Made by a program: the position numbers and the translations under genes. Below the pieces are notes generated by a model. That model was not told the DNA's origin. It did no database searches and worked only from the letters and a program-made list of their open reading frames with translations. Shown here piece after piece: positions 17,439-26,217 of a stretch of DNA of 64,000 bases. The stretch lies in contig NC_019738.1 in assembly GCF_000317515.1 (NCBI RefSeq), positions 4,924,001 to 4,988,000 of the forward strand. The letters are read 5' to 3'. Each line of letters begins with the position of its first letter. Positions within the stretch are counted from its first letter, which is position 1. The DNA is from Allocoleopsis franciscana PCC 7113 (GTDB lineage Bacteria; Cyanobacteriota; Cyanobacteriia; Cyanobacteriales; Coleofasciculaceae).

Positions 17439-17463
17439 TGCCATTCTGGCAGCCAGAATGGCA
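17439..17463. repeat. 25-base odd palindrome (TGCCATTCTGGC arms)
   Basis: TGCCATTCTGGC (17439-17450), a single A, then its exact complement GCCAGAATGGCA (17452-17463). It lies between the PAP2 gene and the DUF7219 gene, both leftward. No T-run follows on either strand, so it may be an operator or mobile palindrome rather than a terminator. Confidence 0.6.
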
Positions 17464-17573
17464 ATATTCTAATCCTTCTTGTTACGGTATAGCGACAAAG
17501 ATGCTACTTCGCAAATCCTTATGCTTAGACTCTTTATTCCAACTCTTATACAGAGTACCGACTAATTGAAGAA

Positions 17574-17837
17574 TTATGTTGATTCTTGAGATAGATTTTT
17601 CCCAATCCCTAACGCTTTCTTGCTGTGCTTCAACTGTTTCCACAAACCTTTAATTTTCGTATAAGCCTCCTCCGGAGAAAGCTTTCCTCCCGTCTCTAGA
17701 GACGAGATGTAAGAGACATTCTGAGCAAATTCTTGCAAATTGGCATTGAAGGTTAGATGCTCTGGTGTAAACCGTCCGTAGTATCGGCTCTGAGGATAGA
17801 GAAAGCTGTTCTTGCTCATCCGAGCTGAATCTGCCAT
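17574..17837 (-). CDS. DUF7219 family protein, 87 aa
   Basis: This small soluble cyanobacterial protein has the conserved block FLYPQSRYYGRFTPEHLTFN followed by LQEFAQNVSYISSLETGGK, LSPEEAYTKIKGLWKQLK and a basic tail. I recognise this as the family named DUF7219; its role is unknown. It lies downstream of flv1 on the same strand with 186 bases and a hairpin between, so it is probably separately expressed. Confidence 0.75.
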   Translation of the reverse strand: MADSARMSKNSFLYPQSRYYGRFTPEHLTFNANLQEFAQNVSYISSLETGGKLSPEEAYTKIKGLWKQLKHSKKALGIGKNLSQEST

Positions 17838-17972
17838 AGCTACCTCCTATCGAGAGTAAATATCAATATTAACAGATTTCCTTTACCTATTCTTAACCCT
17901 AAATTAACCTAACAACCAGAGTCCAGAAGAGGATTTTGGTAAAACGCCTTCTTTGACCTCAGTCCGCCTCAA

Positions 17973-18013
17973 ACAGGGGCAGTGTTTCTTGCGTAGTCTT
18001 GTGCTGCCCCTGT
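17973..18013 (-). terminator. Hairpin after flv1
   Basis: ACAGGGGCAG (17973-17982) and CTGCCCCTGT (18004-18013) form a perfect 10-bp stem with a 21-base loop, starting 11 bases after the flv1 stop. On the minus strand TTTGAGG follows, so the U-tract is short. Confidence 0.55.
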
Positions 18014-18023
18014 CTCTTAGGAA

Positions 18024-19763
18024 TTAGTAATGAGTGCCTGATTTCCGATGATGCACAGCAGTGACGCCGTCGGGTTGTAGTAGTTGACCCTGTTTAACAA
18101 CCCCATAGATGACCCAGTGATCACCACATTCCATGCGATTTTCTACCGTACATTCTAAATAGGCGAGAGCGTCGCTTAGAATCGGGCAACCATTCTCTGC
18201 CTCTTGGCTTGCGACCCCAGCAAATCGGTCTTCTCCAGGGCCAAAGGGTTTGAGGAAGTGCTTCATTAAGCCCAAATGCTTGCCCTGTGCCAGAATATTC
18301 AAGACAAAGGAGCCGCCCGTGTGCATCAGCGACTCAATCGCCCGGTCTTTGGCAACAGCAATGGTGAGTCCAGGAGGCGTAAAGGTAGCTTGAGAAACCC
18401 AGTCAGCCAGCATCGCCCCTGAGAGTTCCCCCTGCTTGGTTGTCACAATACACAAAGAGCCGATTAAACGTCCCACCGCTTGCTCGGTACGGGCGGCTTG
18501 GGACTCACCGACAGGTTGCCGGGGGGTGCGGGCTTTTTTGGCTTTCTTCAGGGCTTGGGCAAAGTCAGTACCCGCTTCTTCACAGTATTTGAGGGTGACC
18601 TCGTTGGGCTTAAATTTAACTCGAATGGTCTCAAAGCCAAATTGGTAACCCGCATCGCTGAATTTGCTTTCAATTAAGTCAATGGCTTCACCACTCCAGC
18701 CGTAGGAACCGAAGACACCCGCGAGTTTGGTTTTACTGGCGGTCGAGAGGACAATTCCCAGTGCGGTTTGGATGGGGGTTGGGGCATGACCGCCCAAAGT
18801 TGGAGAACCCATAATAAATCCATCGGCTTTCTCTACCGCTTTCTGAATCTCTGTGGGGTCAGCCGCTTCGCTGTTAATCGCTTCCACCCCAACACCAGCT
18901 TTGGTGATGCCCCGTGCGATCGCTTGGGCTAAGGTTCCGGTATTTCCATAGGCTGATGCATAAATCAAGGCTACAGTCAAGTCTTTGGTGGCATTTTCCT
19001 CACTCCACTGTCGATAAGACTGAGTCAGGGGGATCAGGCTATAGCGGACCAAAGGGCCATGACCCGTGGCATAAAGCCGTGCCGGGAAGTCCGTTAGTTT
19101 GTCTAACGCCTTTTCCACTTGCTTGGCGTGGGGTGCCATGAGGCAATCGAAGTAATAGCGTCGGTCTTCGCTAATGGTTGTCCACCCTTCATCCATGACC
19201 TGGTCACCACAGACATGGGCACCAAACAGCTTATCGGTGAAGAGAATTTCGGTTTGGGGGTCGTAGGTACACAGTGAACCAGGCCACCGGGGGCTGGGGG
19301 TTAGGATAAATTGCAGGTTATGACCTTGCCCTAAATCCAAGGTGTCGTCACCTCGCACGACCTCAATTTTCAGTTCTTGGTCTGGCAAGAGAGTGCGTAG
19401 ATTAATTGAAGCTGGATTGGAGCAAACGAATGTAACTTGAGGTGCGAGTTCGAGCAGGGCTTTGAGGGTAATGGCTCGGTTGGGATTGACGTGACCGAGA
19501 ATGATGTAATCTAACTCGGTTGGGTTGAGGCGTTGTTGGAGTGCGGCGAGAAAAATTTCGGTGAAGGATTCACCCGGTGGGTCAAAAAGGGCAATTTTAT
19601 CCGCTCGAATTAGGTAAGAGTTGGCGGTGGTGCCACGTTGCAGGGCATACTCGATTTCAAACTTGAGTCTATCCCAAGTGCGCGATCGCAATACAGTGGT
19701 TTGTGCACCAATGGGGAGAACTTGAACATCTCTTTGTTTGGTTTCGGGTGTGACTGTGACCAT
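18024..19763 (-). CDS. flv1: Flavodiiron protein Flv1-type (degenerate metal site)
   Basis: This 579-residue class C flavodiiron protein has three domains: metallo-lactamase-like (about 1-260), flavodoxin (265-410, SAYGNTGTLAQ) and flavin reductase (430-579). The canonical HxExDH is replaced by HVNPNR, the next His by Arg (PRWPGS) and the bridging Asp by Lys (DKLFG). This is the pattern of Flv1/Flv2-type partners. Flv1 works with Flv3 to reduce O2 to water downstream of photosystem I. The matching canonical partner lies 4.7 kb away on the same strand. Flv1 rather than Flv2 is preferred because no Sll0218-like gene of the flv4-sll0218-flv2 operon is present. Confidence 0.85.
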   Translation of the reverse strand: MVTVTPETKQRDVQVLPIGAQTTVLRSRTWDRLKFEIEYALQRGTTANSYLIRADKIALFDPPGESFTEIFLAALQQRLNPTELDYIILGHVNPNRAITLKALLELAPQVTFVCSNPASINLRTLLPDQELKIEVVRGDDTLDLGQGHNLQFILTPSPRWPGSLCTYDPQTEILFTDKLFGAHVCGDQVMDEGWTTISEDRRYYFDCLMAPHAKQVEKALDKLTDFPARLYATGHGPLVRYSLIPLTQSYRQWSEENATKDLTVALIYASAYGNTGTLAQAIARGITKAGVGVEAINSEAADPTEIQKAVEKADGFIMGSPTLGGHAPTPIQTALGIVLSTASKTKLAGVFGSYGWSGEAIDLIESKFSDAGYQFGFETIRVKFKPNEVTLKYCEEAGTDFAQALKKAKKARTPRQPVGESQAARTEQAVGRLIGSLCIVTTKQGELSGAMLADWVSQATFTPPGLTIAVAKDRAIESLMHTGGSFVLNILAQGKHLGLMKHFLKPFGPGEDRFAGVASQEAENGCPILSDALAYLECTVENRMECGDHWVIYGVVKQGQLLQPDGVTAVHHRKSGTHY

Positions 19764-19806
19764 GTTTGTGTCTCTTAATTAGGTTGTTATTGATAGAATT
19801 TTTTTT

Positions 19807-20282
19807 AACGCAGAGGGGCGCAGAGGGAGGCGCAGAGGGACGCGGAGGGGGTTAGAGGTTGTTGACGAGGCGTTTGATGCCGTCTTTTAGGTGGGGGACG
19901 TTGAAGTTGATGAGGAGTCCGAGTTTACAGTTGGATAATTTTAGGTAGGTTAGGAGTTGACTGGAATGAATGGGATGTAGAGATTCGAGAGATTTGATTT
20001 CAACAATAATTTTGTTTTCGACCAGTAAATCGACTCGATAGCCACACTCTAGATGAACATTTTCATAGACTAAAGGCAAAGGTTTTTGTTTTGCCACATT
20101 TAATCCAGCCTGATAAAGTTCATAGTACAAACACTCTTCATAAGCCGACTCCAACAAACCTGGCCCCAGCGCTGTATGCACCTTCATCGCCAACCCAATA
20201 ATCCGCCCCGATAACTCATTCTCCCTCATCCTCTTAACATCCTCCGCGTTCCTCTGCGCCAACCTCCGCGTTCCTCTGCGTT
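19807..20282. mobile_element. GxxExxY cassette bounded by inverted AACGCAGAGG-type repeats
   Basis: The 125-residue GxxExxY gene is enclosed by purine-rich and pyrimidine-rich repeat blocks. At 19807-19850 the pattern AACGCAGAGG is followed by GCGCAGAGG-like copies. At 20241-20282 the complement appears (CCTCCGCGTTCCTCTGCG type). The whole unit therefore has repeat termini in inverted orientation. A shorter unit with the same termini and the same inner edges lies at 23908-24066. No transposase is inside, so any movement would need outside enzymes. Confidence 0.6.
19852..20229 (-). CDS. GxxExxY protein (PD-(D/E)xK-like)
   Basis: This 125-residue protein carries the family signature GPGLLESAYEECL (G-x2-E-x2-Y) and a nuclease-like core YRVDLLVENKIIVEIKSL with the D...ExK arrangement, then HSSQLLTYLKLSNCKLGLLINF. 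The biochemical function of the family is not established. I prefer ATG 20229 (MRENELSGR), preceded by GGAGG, over an in-frame TTG inside the repeat block. The start of the frame and the region after the stop consist of the flanking repeats, so the gene appears to travel with them. Confidence 0.85.
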   Translation of the reverse strand: MRENELSGRIIGLAMKVHTALGPGLLESAYEECLYYELYQAGLNVAKQKPLPLVYENVHLECGYRVDLLVENKIIVEIKSLESLHPIHSSQLLTYLKLSNCKLGLLINFNVPHLKDGIKRLVNNL

Positions 20283-23200
20283 AAAAAACCTCTTTTTCCT
20301 CCCTCCCCACTACCTCACAGGATGGAGTGATTGACCAAGCCTTATGAGGCGTAACACTAGGTGCTTCAGCCGTGAGGATAACCTCTCCATTGGCACCATA
20401 TACCCAGCTTTGCGCTTCCACAAGTGGATTGGAAGCCGTCTTGGTGGGATTGATGGGAGCGGTAACCCTAGAGATATTATCTGCCTCAGAGTTGAGGGTT
20501 ACCCAATCGGGGGTGATGACTGACTCACTTTGTAGGACTTCGTTAGGACTCGGCGGTAAGCCACCCCGTCCTGTAACGACAAAGCTGCTTTTTTGGTCTG
20601 CGGCGGCGGGGGTACAACGGCGGTCAATTTGCTGTGAGGCATCGACTATGTTAGTCGGTAACTGAGCTAACCCCCGACTGGGGTCAACATTGGTAAGTAA
20701 ATCGAGTTGAAAATCACCATCTAAACCAAATTGAGAACTGGCGGTGATATCACTGCTGGCGAGAATGTCGCGTTCTCGGAATGTGAGTCCATAAATGCCT
20801 TGAGTTGTGATATTGATATTGCCGCCTCGTCCATTGAAGGCATTGGCGGTGATGTCGCTATCTTCTTTAGGGACGGCAACAACGAAATCTGCATTGATAT
20901 TGATATTGCCGCCATCGCCACCCGCACCTGCGACTCCTGCGGTGGTGGAGATATTGCTGTCGTTACGCATCAATAATAAATCTCCCACTTGCAGCCTGAT
21001 ATTGCCGCCGTCACCGGATTGGGTAGTGGCTCTGATTGAGGAGCGATTTGCCTCTAAGTTTTGCCGAGTTGAGATGATGATGTCCCCGGCTGTACCAGTT
21101 TCCAGATTTTCAGAGGAGATGAAGGCATCAGTCAAAGAAAGGGAGCCAGTGATAATCTGAATGTTACCGCCATCACCCTCTGCTCCTGGTGCCACCGCGC
21201 TGAAGGCATCACCCCCATCAAAACGAACGGTATCGGTAGCACTAATCCTCGCATTGCCAGCATTTCCCTGTCCAGCCGTAGTAGCAAATAAGACAGCGCC
21301 ATTATTCACTTCAAGGGATCTAGCGGTAATTTCAATGTCACCGCCATCCCCTACTGCTCCTGGTGCCACCGCGCTGAAGGCATCACCCCCATCAAAACGA
21401 ACGGTATCGGTAGCAATAATCTTTACACTGCCAGCGTTGCCCTGTCCCAAAGTGCTAGTAGACAGTCCAGCCAGTCCAGTGCCATTGATAACCTCAAGGG
21501 AGCCAGTAGTAATCTCAATGTTACCGCCATCCCCTATCGCTCCCGTATCTACTGAGCTGCCGGCACCACCTCCATTAAAGCGGATGCTATCAGTGGCAGT
21601 AATCCGCACACTGCCAGCATTCCCTCGTCCAAAGGTGTTGGCAATTAGGAGAGCCCCATTGCTCACTTCAAGGGAGCCAGTGGTAATCTCAATGTCACCA
21701 CCATTCCCCACTGCTTCTGGTCTGACAGAGCTGGAAGCTCCACTAATGGTTCCATTACTACCAACGCCATCAAAGCTTACGGTATTACTGGCACTAATTT
21801 TCACATTGCCAGCATTCCCCTGACCGCCAGTGTAGGCAAGCAGGAGAGCACCATTACTCACTTTAAGGGAGCCAGTGGTAATCATGATGTCACCGCCATC
21901 CCCCACCGCTCCGAGTTGCACCGCACTGATGGCTAAACTGGAGGGCCCATTGCTGCCAACGCCATCAAAGCTGACGGTATCAGTAGCGCTAATCCTCACA
22001 CTACCAGCGTTGCCCTGTCCATCAGTACTAGCAATTAGCTGAGCGCCATTGGTAACCTCAAGCGAACCAGTGGTAATCTCAATGTCACCGCCATCCCCGA
22101 CTGCTCCCTCTCTCACGTTGCTGACAGCAGCAGTTGAGAAGCCATTGCTACCGATGCCATCAAAGCTAACGGTATCAGTAGCACTAATCCTCACACTACC
22201 AGCGTTGCCCTGCCCATCAGTAATAGCAATCAGTTGAGCGCCATTGGTAACCTCAAGCGAACCAGTGGTAATCTCAATGTCACCGCCATCCCCGACTGCT
22301 CCCTCTCCCACATTACTGAAGACGGCACTGGAGAAACCATTGCTACTAACGCCATCAAAGGTAACAGTATTGCTAGCATGAATCCGCGTACTGCCAGCCT
22401 TGCCCTCTCCATAGGTACTGGCAGATAGTTGAGCGCCATTAATGACTGATAGGGAACCAGTGGTAATTTCAATGTCACCGCCATCCCCTACCGCTCCTTC
22501 TACCACATCACTCAAAGCTGCGCTGGCACGTCCATTGCTACCGATGCCATCAAAGCGCACGGTATCAGTGGCAGTAATCCTTACACTGCCAGCATTTCCC
22601 TGTCCAAAGGTTCTGGTATCGAGTTGAGCGCCATTGGTTATAAAAAGTGACCCAGTTGTAATGTTGATACCGCCTGCGTTTCCCACACCTCCCTCTTCCA
22701 CTGTACTGGCGACTCCCGTAAGGTTTCCATTGCCGCCACCATCCAAGGAAACTGTATTGCTGGCACTTATCATTACACTACCCGCATCACCTTCTCCCCG
22801 AGTTAAGGCATTTACTTGACCACCATCGGTGACAGAAAGTGACCCAGTTGTGATGTTAATGTCGCCACCCTTGCCCACCCCTCCAGGTGACACCCCATTC
22901 GCAATAAAGCTGAGTTTCCCTGCAACGGTTATTGTCCCTGTCGCATTAATTTCAATGTCTCCTGCCTCGCTCTGGGGTGAACCCAACCCTGACGATATTC
23001 CCGCCTGTACTGAACTTCCTCCCAAAACATCTAGGTTTTGGGCATTGATGGCAATACTTCCACCACCGCCAGCTTGTACGTTGACATCAGATGCATTCGT
23101 GAGGGATACATTGGCTCTTGCTACATCGGTGGGAAAACTCAAGCGCAGTTCGTTGCCATTCGTATTCAGTCCTACTATTGCGTTCTGAACCACTCCTCCC

Positions 23201-24009
23201 AATTCAACTCGACCACCTGGAGCGGATAAAAACCCATCATCCAACTTCACATCGCCACCAACTAACAACAAACTCCGACCATCCGGAACCTGAAGCCCAA
23301 TGGTAGGAGTATCTAACACCGTTGTTGTTGCCGTAGAGCGGTTAATAATTTGCCCCTGATTAGAGAGTTGATTATAAAAGAAGGCATTGGGGTTAATTGC
23401 GAGTAAATTGCTGCTCTGAGGTTCAGAAGCACTAAATAGCCCAGTGTCACCCAAGCGAATAGCATTAGCCGTCGTGGCAACGAAAGACCCCCCCACATCC
23501 AAGCTGGCCTTTTGCCCGAAGATAATGCCGTTAGGATTAATCAAAAACAAGTTAGGTGTCGATTCCCCAAAGGTTCCAAGCGTACCCAGGATTTGTGATG
23601 GATTGCTACCTGTCACCCGCGCCAAAATATTTTGAATATCAGTGTTAGGACTGAAGAAATAAGCTCCTCTACCCGCGCTAACGTTAAATTCCTGAAAGCT
23701 GTGGAACAGATTTTGGCCCCGTTGTGTCCCACCCCTAATTGCTTCCACAGGTAAATCGTTAAAGTTGGGTACAACAACGGAACTTTCAGCACCCAGCGTG
23801 TTATCCGGTACGATATTGCTCTGAGCAAGGGTACGATGGGGAAAAACAGCGATCGCACAACCTCCCATCAGCGCGATCGCATCGGCAATTCTCCTATCTT
23901 GTTTTTTTAACGCAGAGGGTCGCAGAGGAGGGCGCAAAGGGGCGCTGAGGGGGTTAAACTTTATTGACGATGAGTTTAATGATTGCAATAATCTACCTCG
24001 ATCTCGCAT
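20281..24009 (-). CDS. Filamentous haemagglutinin-type TPS adhesin with tandem repeats
   Basis: This large secreted protein (1242 residues) has a hydrophobic signal core (IADAIALMGGCAIAVF, then PHRTLAQS) followed by a two-partner-secretion domain: NTLGAESSVVVPN, FQEFNV, IQNILARVTGSNPSQILGTL and LINPNGIIFG. About ten units of 58-72 residues follow, each built around GDIEITTGSLEVTNGAQL and AGSVRISATDTVSFDG, suggesting a long beta-helix. A Cys-containing C-terminal segment ends the protein. TPS proteins cross the outer membrane through a TpsB pore; none is in the window. The start ATG 24009 and some 40 residues before the signal core lie inside a miniature repeat element, giving an unusually long n-region. 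Confidence 0.85.
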   Translation of the reverse strand: MRDRGRLLQSLNSSSIKFNPLSAPLRPPLRPSALKKQDRRIADAIALMGGCAIAVFPHRTLAQSNIVPDNTLGAESSVVVPNFNDLPVEAIRGGTQRGQNLFHSFQEFNVSAGRGAYFFSPNTDIQNILARVTGSNPSQILGTLGTFGESTPNLFLINPNGIIFGQKASLDVGGSFVATTANAIRLGDTGLFSASEPQSSNLLAINPNAFFYNQLSNQGQIINRSTATTTVLDTPTIGLQVPDGRSLLLVGGDVKLDDGFLSAPGGRVELGGVVQNAIVGLNTNGNELRLSFPTDVARANVSLTNASDVNVQAGGGGSIAINAQNLDVLGGSSVQAGISSGLGSPQSEAGDIEINATGTITVAGKLSFIANGVSPGGVGKGGDINITTGSLSVTDGGQVNALTRGEGDAGSVMISASNTVSLDGGGNGNLTGVASTVEEGGVGNAGGINITTGSLFITNGAQLDTRTFGQGNAGSVRITATDTVRFDGIGSNGRASAALSDVVEGAVGDGGDIEITTGSLSVINGAQLSASTYGEGKAGSTRIHASNTVTFDGVSSNGFSSAVFSNVGEGAVGDGGDIEITTGSLEVTNGAQLIAITDGQGNAGSVRISATDTVSFDGIGSNGFSTAAVSNVREGAVGDGGDIEITTGSLEVTNGAQLIASTDGQGNAGSVRISATDTVSFDGVGSNGPSSLAISAVQLGAVGDGGDIMITTGSLKVSNGALLLAYTGGQGNAGNVKISASNTVSFDGVGSNGTISGASSSVRPEAVGNGGDIEITTGSLEVSNGALLIANTFGRGNAGSVRITATDSIRFNGGGAGSSVDTGAIGDGGNIEITTGSLEVINGTGLAGLSTSTLGQGNAGSVKIIATDTVRFDGGDAFSAVAPGAVGDGGDIEITARSLEVNNGAVLFATTAGQGNAGNARISATDTVRFDGGDAFSAVAPGAEGDGGNIQIITGSLSLTDAFISSENLETGTAGDIIISTRQNLEANRSSIRATTQSGDGGNIRLQVGDLLLMRNDSNISTTAGVAGAGGDGGNININADFVVAVPKEDSDITANAFNGRGGNINITTQGIYGLTFRERDILASSDITASSQFGLDGDFQLDLLTNVDPSRGLAQLPTNIVDASQQIDRRCTPAAADQKSSFVVTGRGGLPPSPNEVLQSESVITPDWVTLNSEADNISRVTAPINPTKTASNPLVEAQSWVYGANGEVILTAEAPSVTPHKAWSITPSCEVVGREEKEVF
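21130..22885 (-). repeat. Adhesin repeat-unit array
   Basis: About ten in-frame units of 174-216 bases make up the middle of the adhesin gene. Two copies are very young: a 61-base stretch at 21181-21241 recurs exactly at 21355-21415 (174 bases apart), and the segments near 21976-22107 and 22165-22310 differ at few positions. Confidence 0.8.
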
Positions 24010-24066
24010 TCTCTGCCTCCCTTCCTCCGCGTCCCTCAGCGCCAACCTCAGCGTTCCTCTGCGTTA
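23908..24066. mobile_element. Miniature derivative of the GxxExxY cassette at the adhesin start
   Basis: Repeat blocks at 23908-23955 (AACGCAGAGG type) and 24024-24066 (complement) face each other across 68 bases. The inner edge GGGGGTTAAAC then TTGACGA, GTTT and ATG matches the 3' end of the full cassette at 19846 onward, and on the minus strand would encode IIKLIVNKV then stop, like IKRLVNNL of the intact protein. The other edge resembles the GxxExxY start. It is thus an internal deletion form, and the adhesin frame runs through it. Confidence 0.6.
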
Positions 24067-24073
24067 AAAACTC

Positions 24074-24439
24074 CTAATTAGGTTTTTTTGTGAACGACAC
24101 CAACGGAATCAGCCCTGCAACAATTAAATAAACCGAATTGTCATAGTGACAAATCCACAGGACTATCCCCACTAAAAAACTTATCCCTGAAAAGGCTAAT
24201 CCATAAATCAATCGGCTAGTTTCCAGAAAACGTCGGTGATTTTCCTCCTTAACCTCCTCATTCTGGCGAAGAATCACCTCGCGCACTCTAGCCCAGTCTA
24301 AAGCTTCGTTAGGTGAATCCGATTTTCCTAAACGTTCCTCAACCAATGAAATAGTTTGGGTAAGATTTCGAGGCTTCTGATTAGAAAGGTTGGGTGACGA
24401 TGATAACGTTATTGCCAGTTCGTCTGGTTTTTCTGACAT
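24074..24439 (-). CDS. Hypothetical membrane protein, 121 aa
   Basis: The N-terminal half is hydrophilic (MSEKPDELAITLSSSPNL, a charged helix VREVILRQNEEVKEENHRR). The C-terminal half has two hydrophobic helices (LIYGLAFSGISFLVGIVLW and SVYLIVAGLIPLVSF) and a short Lys-rich end. I do not recognise a family. Start ATG 24439 follows AAGG; an in-frame ATG 13 codons upstream is possible. It lies 59 bases after flv3 on the same strand and could be read through from it. Confidence 0.6.
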   Translation of the reverse strand: MSEKPDELAITLSSSPNLSNQKPRNLTQTISLVEERLGKSDSPNEALDWARVREVILRQNEEVKEENHRRFLETSRLIYGLAFSGISFLVGIVLWICHYDNSVYLIVAGLIPLVSFTKKPN

Positions 24440-24498
24440 CCTTGAACCTTTCCCTTTAGGCAGTTGTAGGGTGAGCATTGCCCACCCTACTGAGTGAT

Positions 24499-26217
24499 TT
24501 AATAATAATTCCCCACTTTACGATGGTGAACGGCAGTTAGAGCATCGGGTTTGGAAACGCGACCATTATCAACCGTGGCGTACACAATCCAATGGTCGGT
24601 GAGTTCCATGCGGCTGACAACATGACACTCCATATAGGCAAGGGCATCTGTCAGAATGGGGGAACCGTTTTCGGCGGGTTGAGTTTTCACTCCAGCAAAG
24701 CGATCGGCACCAGGGGGAAAGCGCTTGAGGAAGTGTTTCATTAAGGCTTGGTAGTTGCCTTCTTCTAACACATTGAGGACGAAGCGATCGCCTACATGCA
24801 TCAAGGACTCAATAGCCCGATCTTTAGCCACGGCAATGGTTAACCCCAAGGGTTGGAAGCTAGCCTGAGATACCCAGGATGCCAACATTGCCCCCTTGAT
24901 ATCACCTTTTTGAGCCGTGATAATGTATAGTCCACCGCTAATCCGTCCCAAGGCTTTATCGAGGTCGCTACCCAGGGCTTTCCGTTGCTTGATGTCGCGA
25001 TCACGGGTTAACAATTGTCCCATATCTGTACCCGCTTCTTCACAAAGTTGGTACGTGGCTTCTGAGGGTGTATCTTTGACCCGAATGGAAGGAAAAGCTT
25101 CTTTCAGTCCCAAATTTCTGAATTGATTGAGTAAGGGATCGATGGGTTCGTCATCTCCCCCGTAGGACTCGAATATGCCAACCACTTGCTTGGACTTCGC
25201 CGCTGCCAGTACTGTACCTACAGCCGCCGCCGCTACTTTACTGGAGGCTGGGGGCATTCCAATTGCCATTCCCGCTGCACGCCCCACCATTTCCTGTACT
25301 TCTTGGGGATCGGCGGTTTTGAGGTCGATCATTTCCACGCCAACGCCTGTTTTGGTAATGCCTCTGGCAACGGCTTGAGACAGGCGATCGCTATACCCAT
25401 AATCGGAGACATAAAACACCACCACCGATGTCTCTGCCTTGGCTTGGGCTTGACTCCACTTGCGATAGCGACCGACCAGTTCTGTCACATTATGACGCAG
25501 CAAGGGGCCGTGACCATTCGCGACCATCGTCACCTCTCCCAACTGATCCATCCGCTTCAGGGCAGAGAGTACAGAACGCGCATTGGGAGCCATTAAACAA
25601 TCGTAGTAAAATCGATAATCCGGTTCGATCGCCCTTAAATCTTCATCAAACGTACTGTCTGAGCAGTAGTGCAAACCGAAGGCGTCGCAAGTAAACATCA
25701 CCTGCGTCCCTGCATCGTAAGTGAAAATAGTGTCAGGCCAGTGCAGATTAGGGGCATTGACAAATTCCAACACATGTCCCTTGCCCAAATCTAGCTTGTC
25801 GCCATTTTTAACAATCAGGCGTTCAAAGGGTTGATGCACAAAATCTTCGAGGAACTGAATCGCGACCTTTGACCCCACCACCGTGACTTGAGGCGCAAGC
25901 TGGAGGACATCTTTGACTAAACCACTGTGGTCTGGCTCGGTATGGCTAATAATGAGGTAATCAATGTCAGCGGGATTAATCTGTCCTTTTAGGGTGTCTA
26001 AATACAGTTGACGGAACTTTTCATGGGAGGTGTCTACTAAAGCCGTTTTCTCACCCCGAATCAAAAACGAATTATATGTTGTGCCATTTTGTAAGCCGAA
26101 TTCGATATCGAAGCGATCGCGATCCCAGTCCAACGAGCGAATCGTGGTTGTATCGGGGGCAATTTCGCCCGTCTGCATGGTTAATCGTTTTTCGGTTTTC
26201 TCGGTCAGCAATACCAT
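24499..26217 (-). CDS. flv3: Flavodiiron protein Flv3-type (complete diiron site)
   Basis: This 572-residue class C flavodiiron protein has lactamase-like, flavodoxin and flavin reductase domains in order. The diiron ligands are all present: H92-T-E94-P-D96-H97, then LHWPDTIFTYD, CDAFGLHYC and ANGHGP. The flavodoxin part starts at VVVFYVSDYGYSDRLSQ. Flv3 pairs with Flv1 to pass electrons from photosystem I to O2 without reactive oxygen. AGGAG lies 7 bases before ATG 26217. Assignment as Flv3 rather than Flv4 rests on its Flv1-type neighbour and the absence of the Sll0218-type operon gene. Confidence 0.85.
   Translation of the reverse strand: MVLLTEKTEKRLTMQTGEIAPDTTTIRSLDWDRDRFDIEFGLQNGTTYNSFLIRGEKTALVDTSHEKFRQLYLDTLKGQINPADIDYLIISHTEPDHSGLVKDVLQLAPQVTVVGSKVAIQFLEDFVHQPFERLIVKNGDKLDLGKGHVLEFVNAPNLHWPDTIFTYDAGTQVMFTCDAFGLHYCSDSTFDEDLRAIEPDYRFYYDCLMAPNARSVLSALKRMDQLGEVTMVANGHGPLLRHNVTELVGRYRKWSQAQAKAETSVVVFYVSDYGYSDRLSQAVARGITKTGVGVEMIDLKTADPQEVQEMVGRAAGMAIGMPPASSKVAAAAVGTVLAAAKSKQVVGIFESYGGDDEPIDPLLNQFRNLGLKEAFPSIRVKDTPSEATYQLCEEAGTDMGQLLTRDRDIKQRKALGSDLDKALGRISGGLYIITAQKGDIKGAMLASWVSQASFQPLGLTIAVAKDRAIESLMHVGDRFVLNVLEEGNYQALMKHFLKRFPPGADRFAGVKTQPAENGSPILTDALAYMECHVVSRMELTDHWIVYATVDNGRVSKPDALTAVHHRKVGNYY

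Noticed and set aside
20372..23635. Many rightward open frames of 60-220 codons with SPPSPTAP-like repeats
   Set aside because: They are the reverse reading of the repetitive adhesin gene, which has a signal peptide and TPS domain on the other strand.
19807..24066. GC-rich tandem repeats read as a CRISPR array
   Set aside because: Units are 7-10 bases, imperfect and without unique spacers of constant length; they are STRR-like repeat termini.
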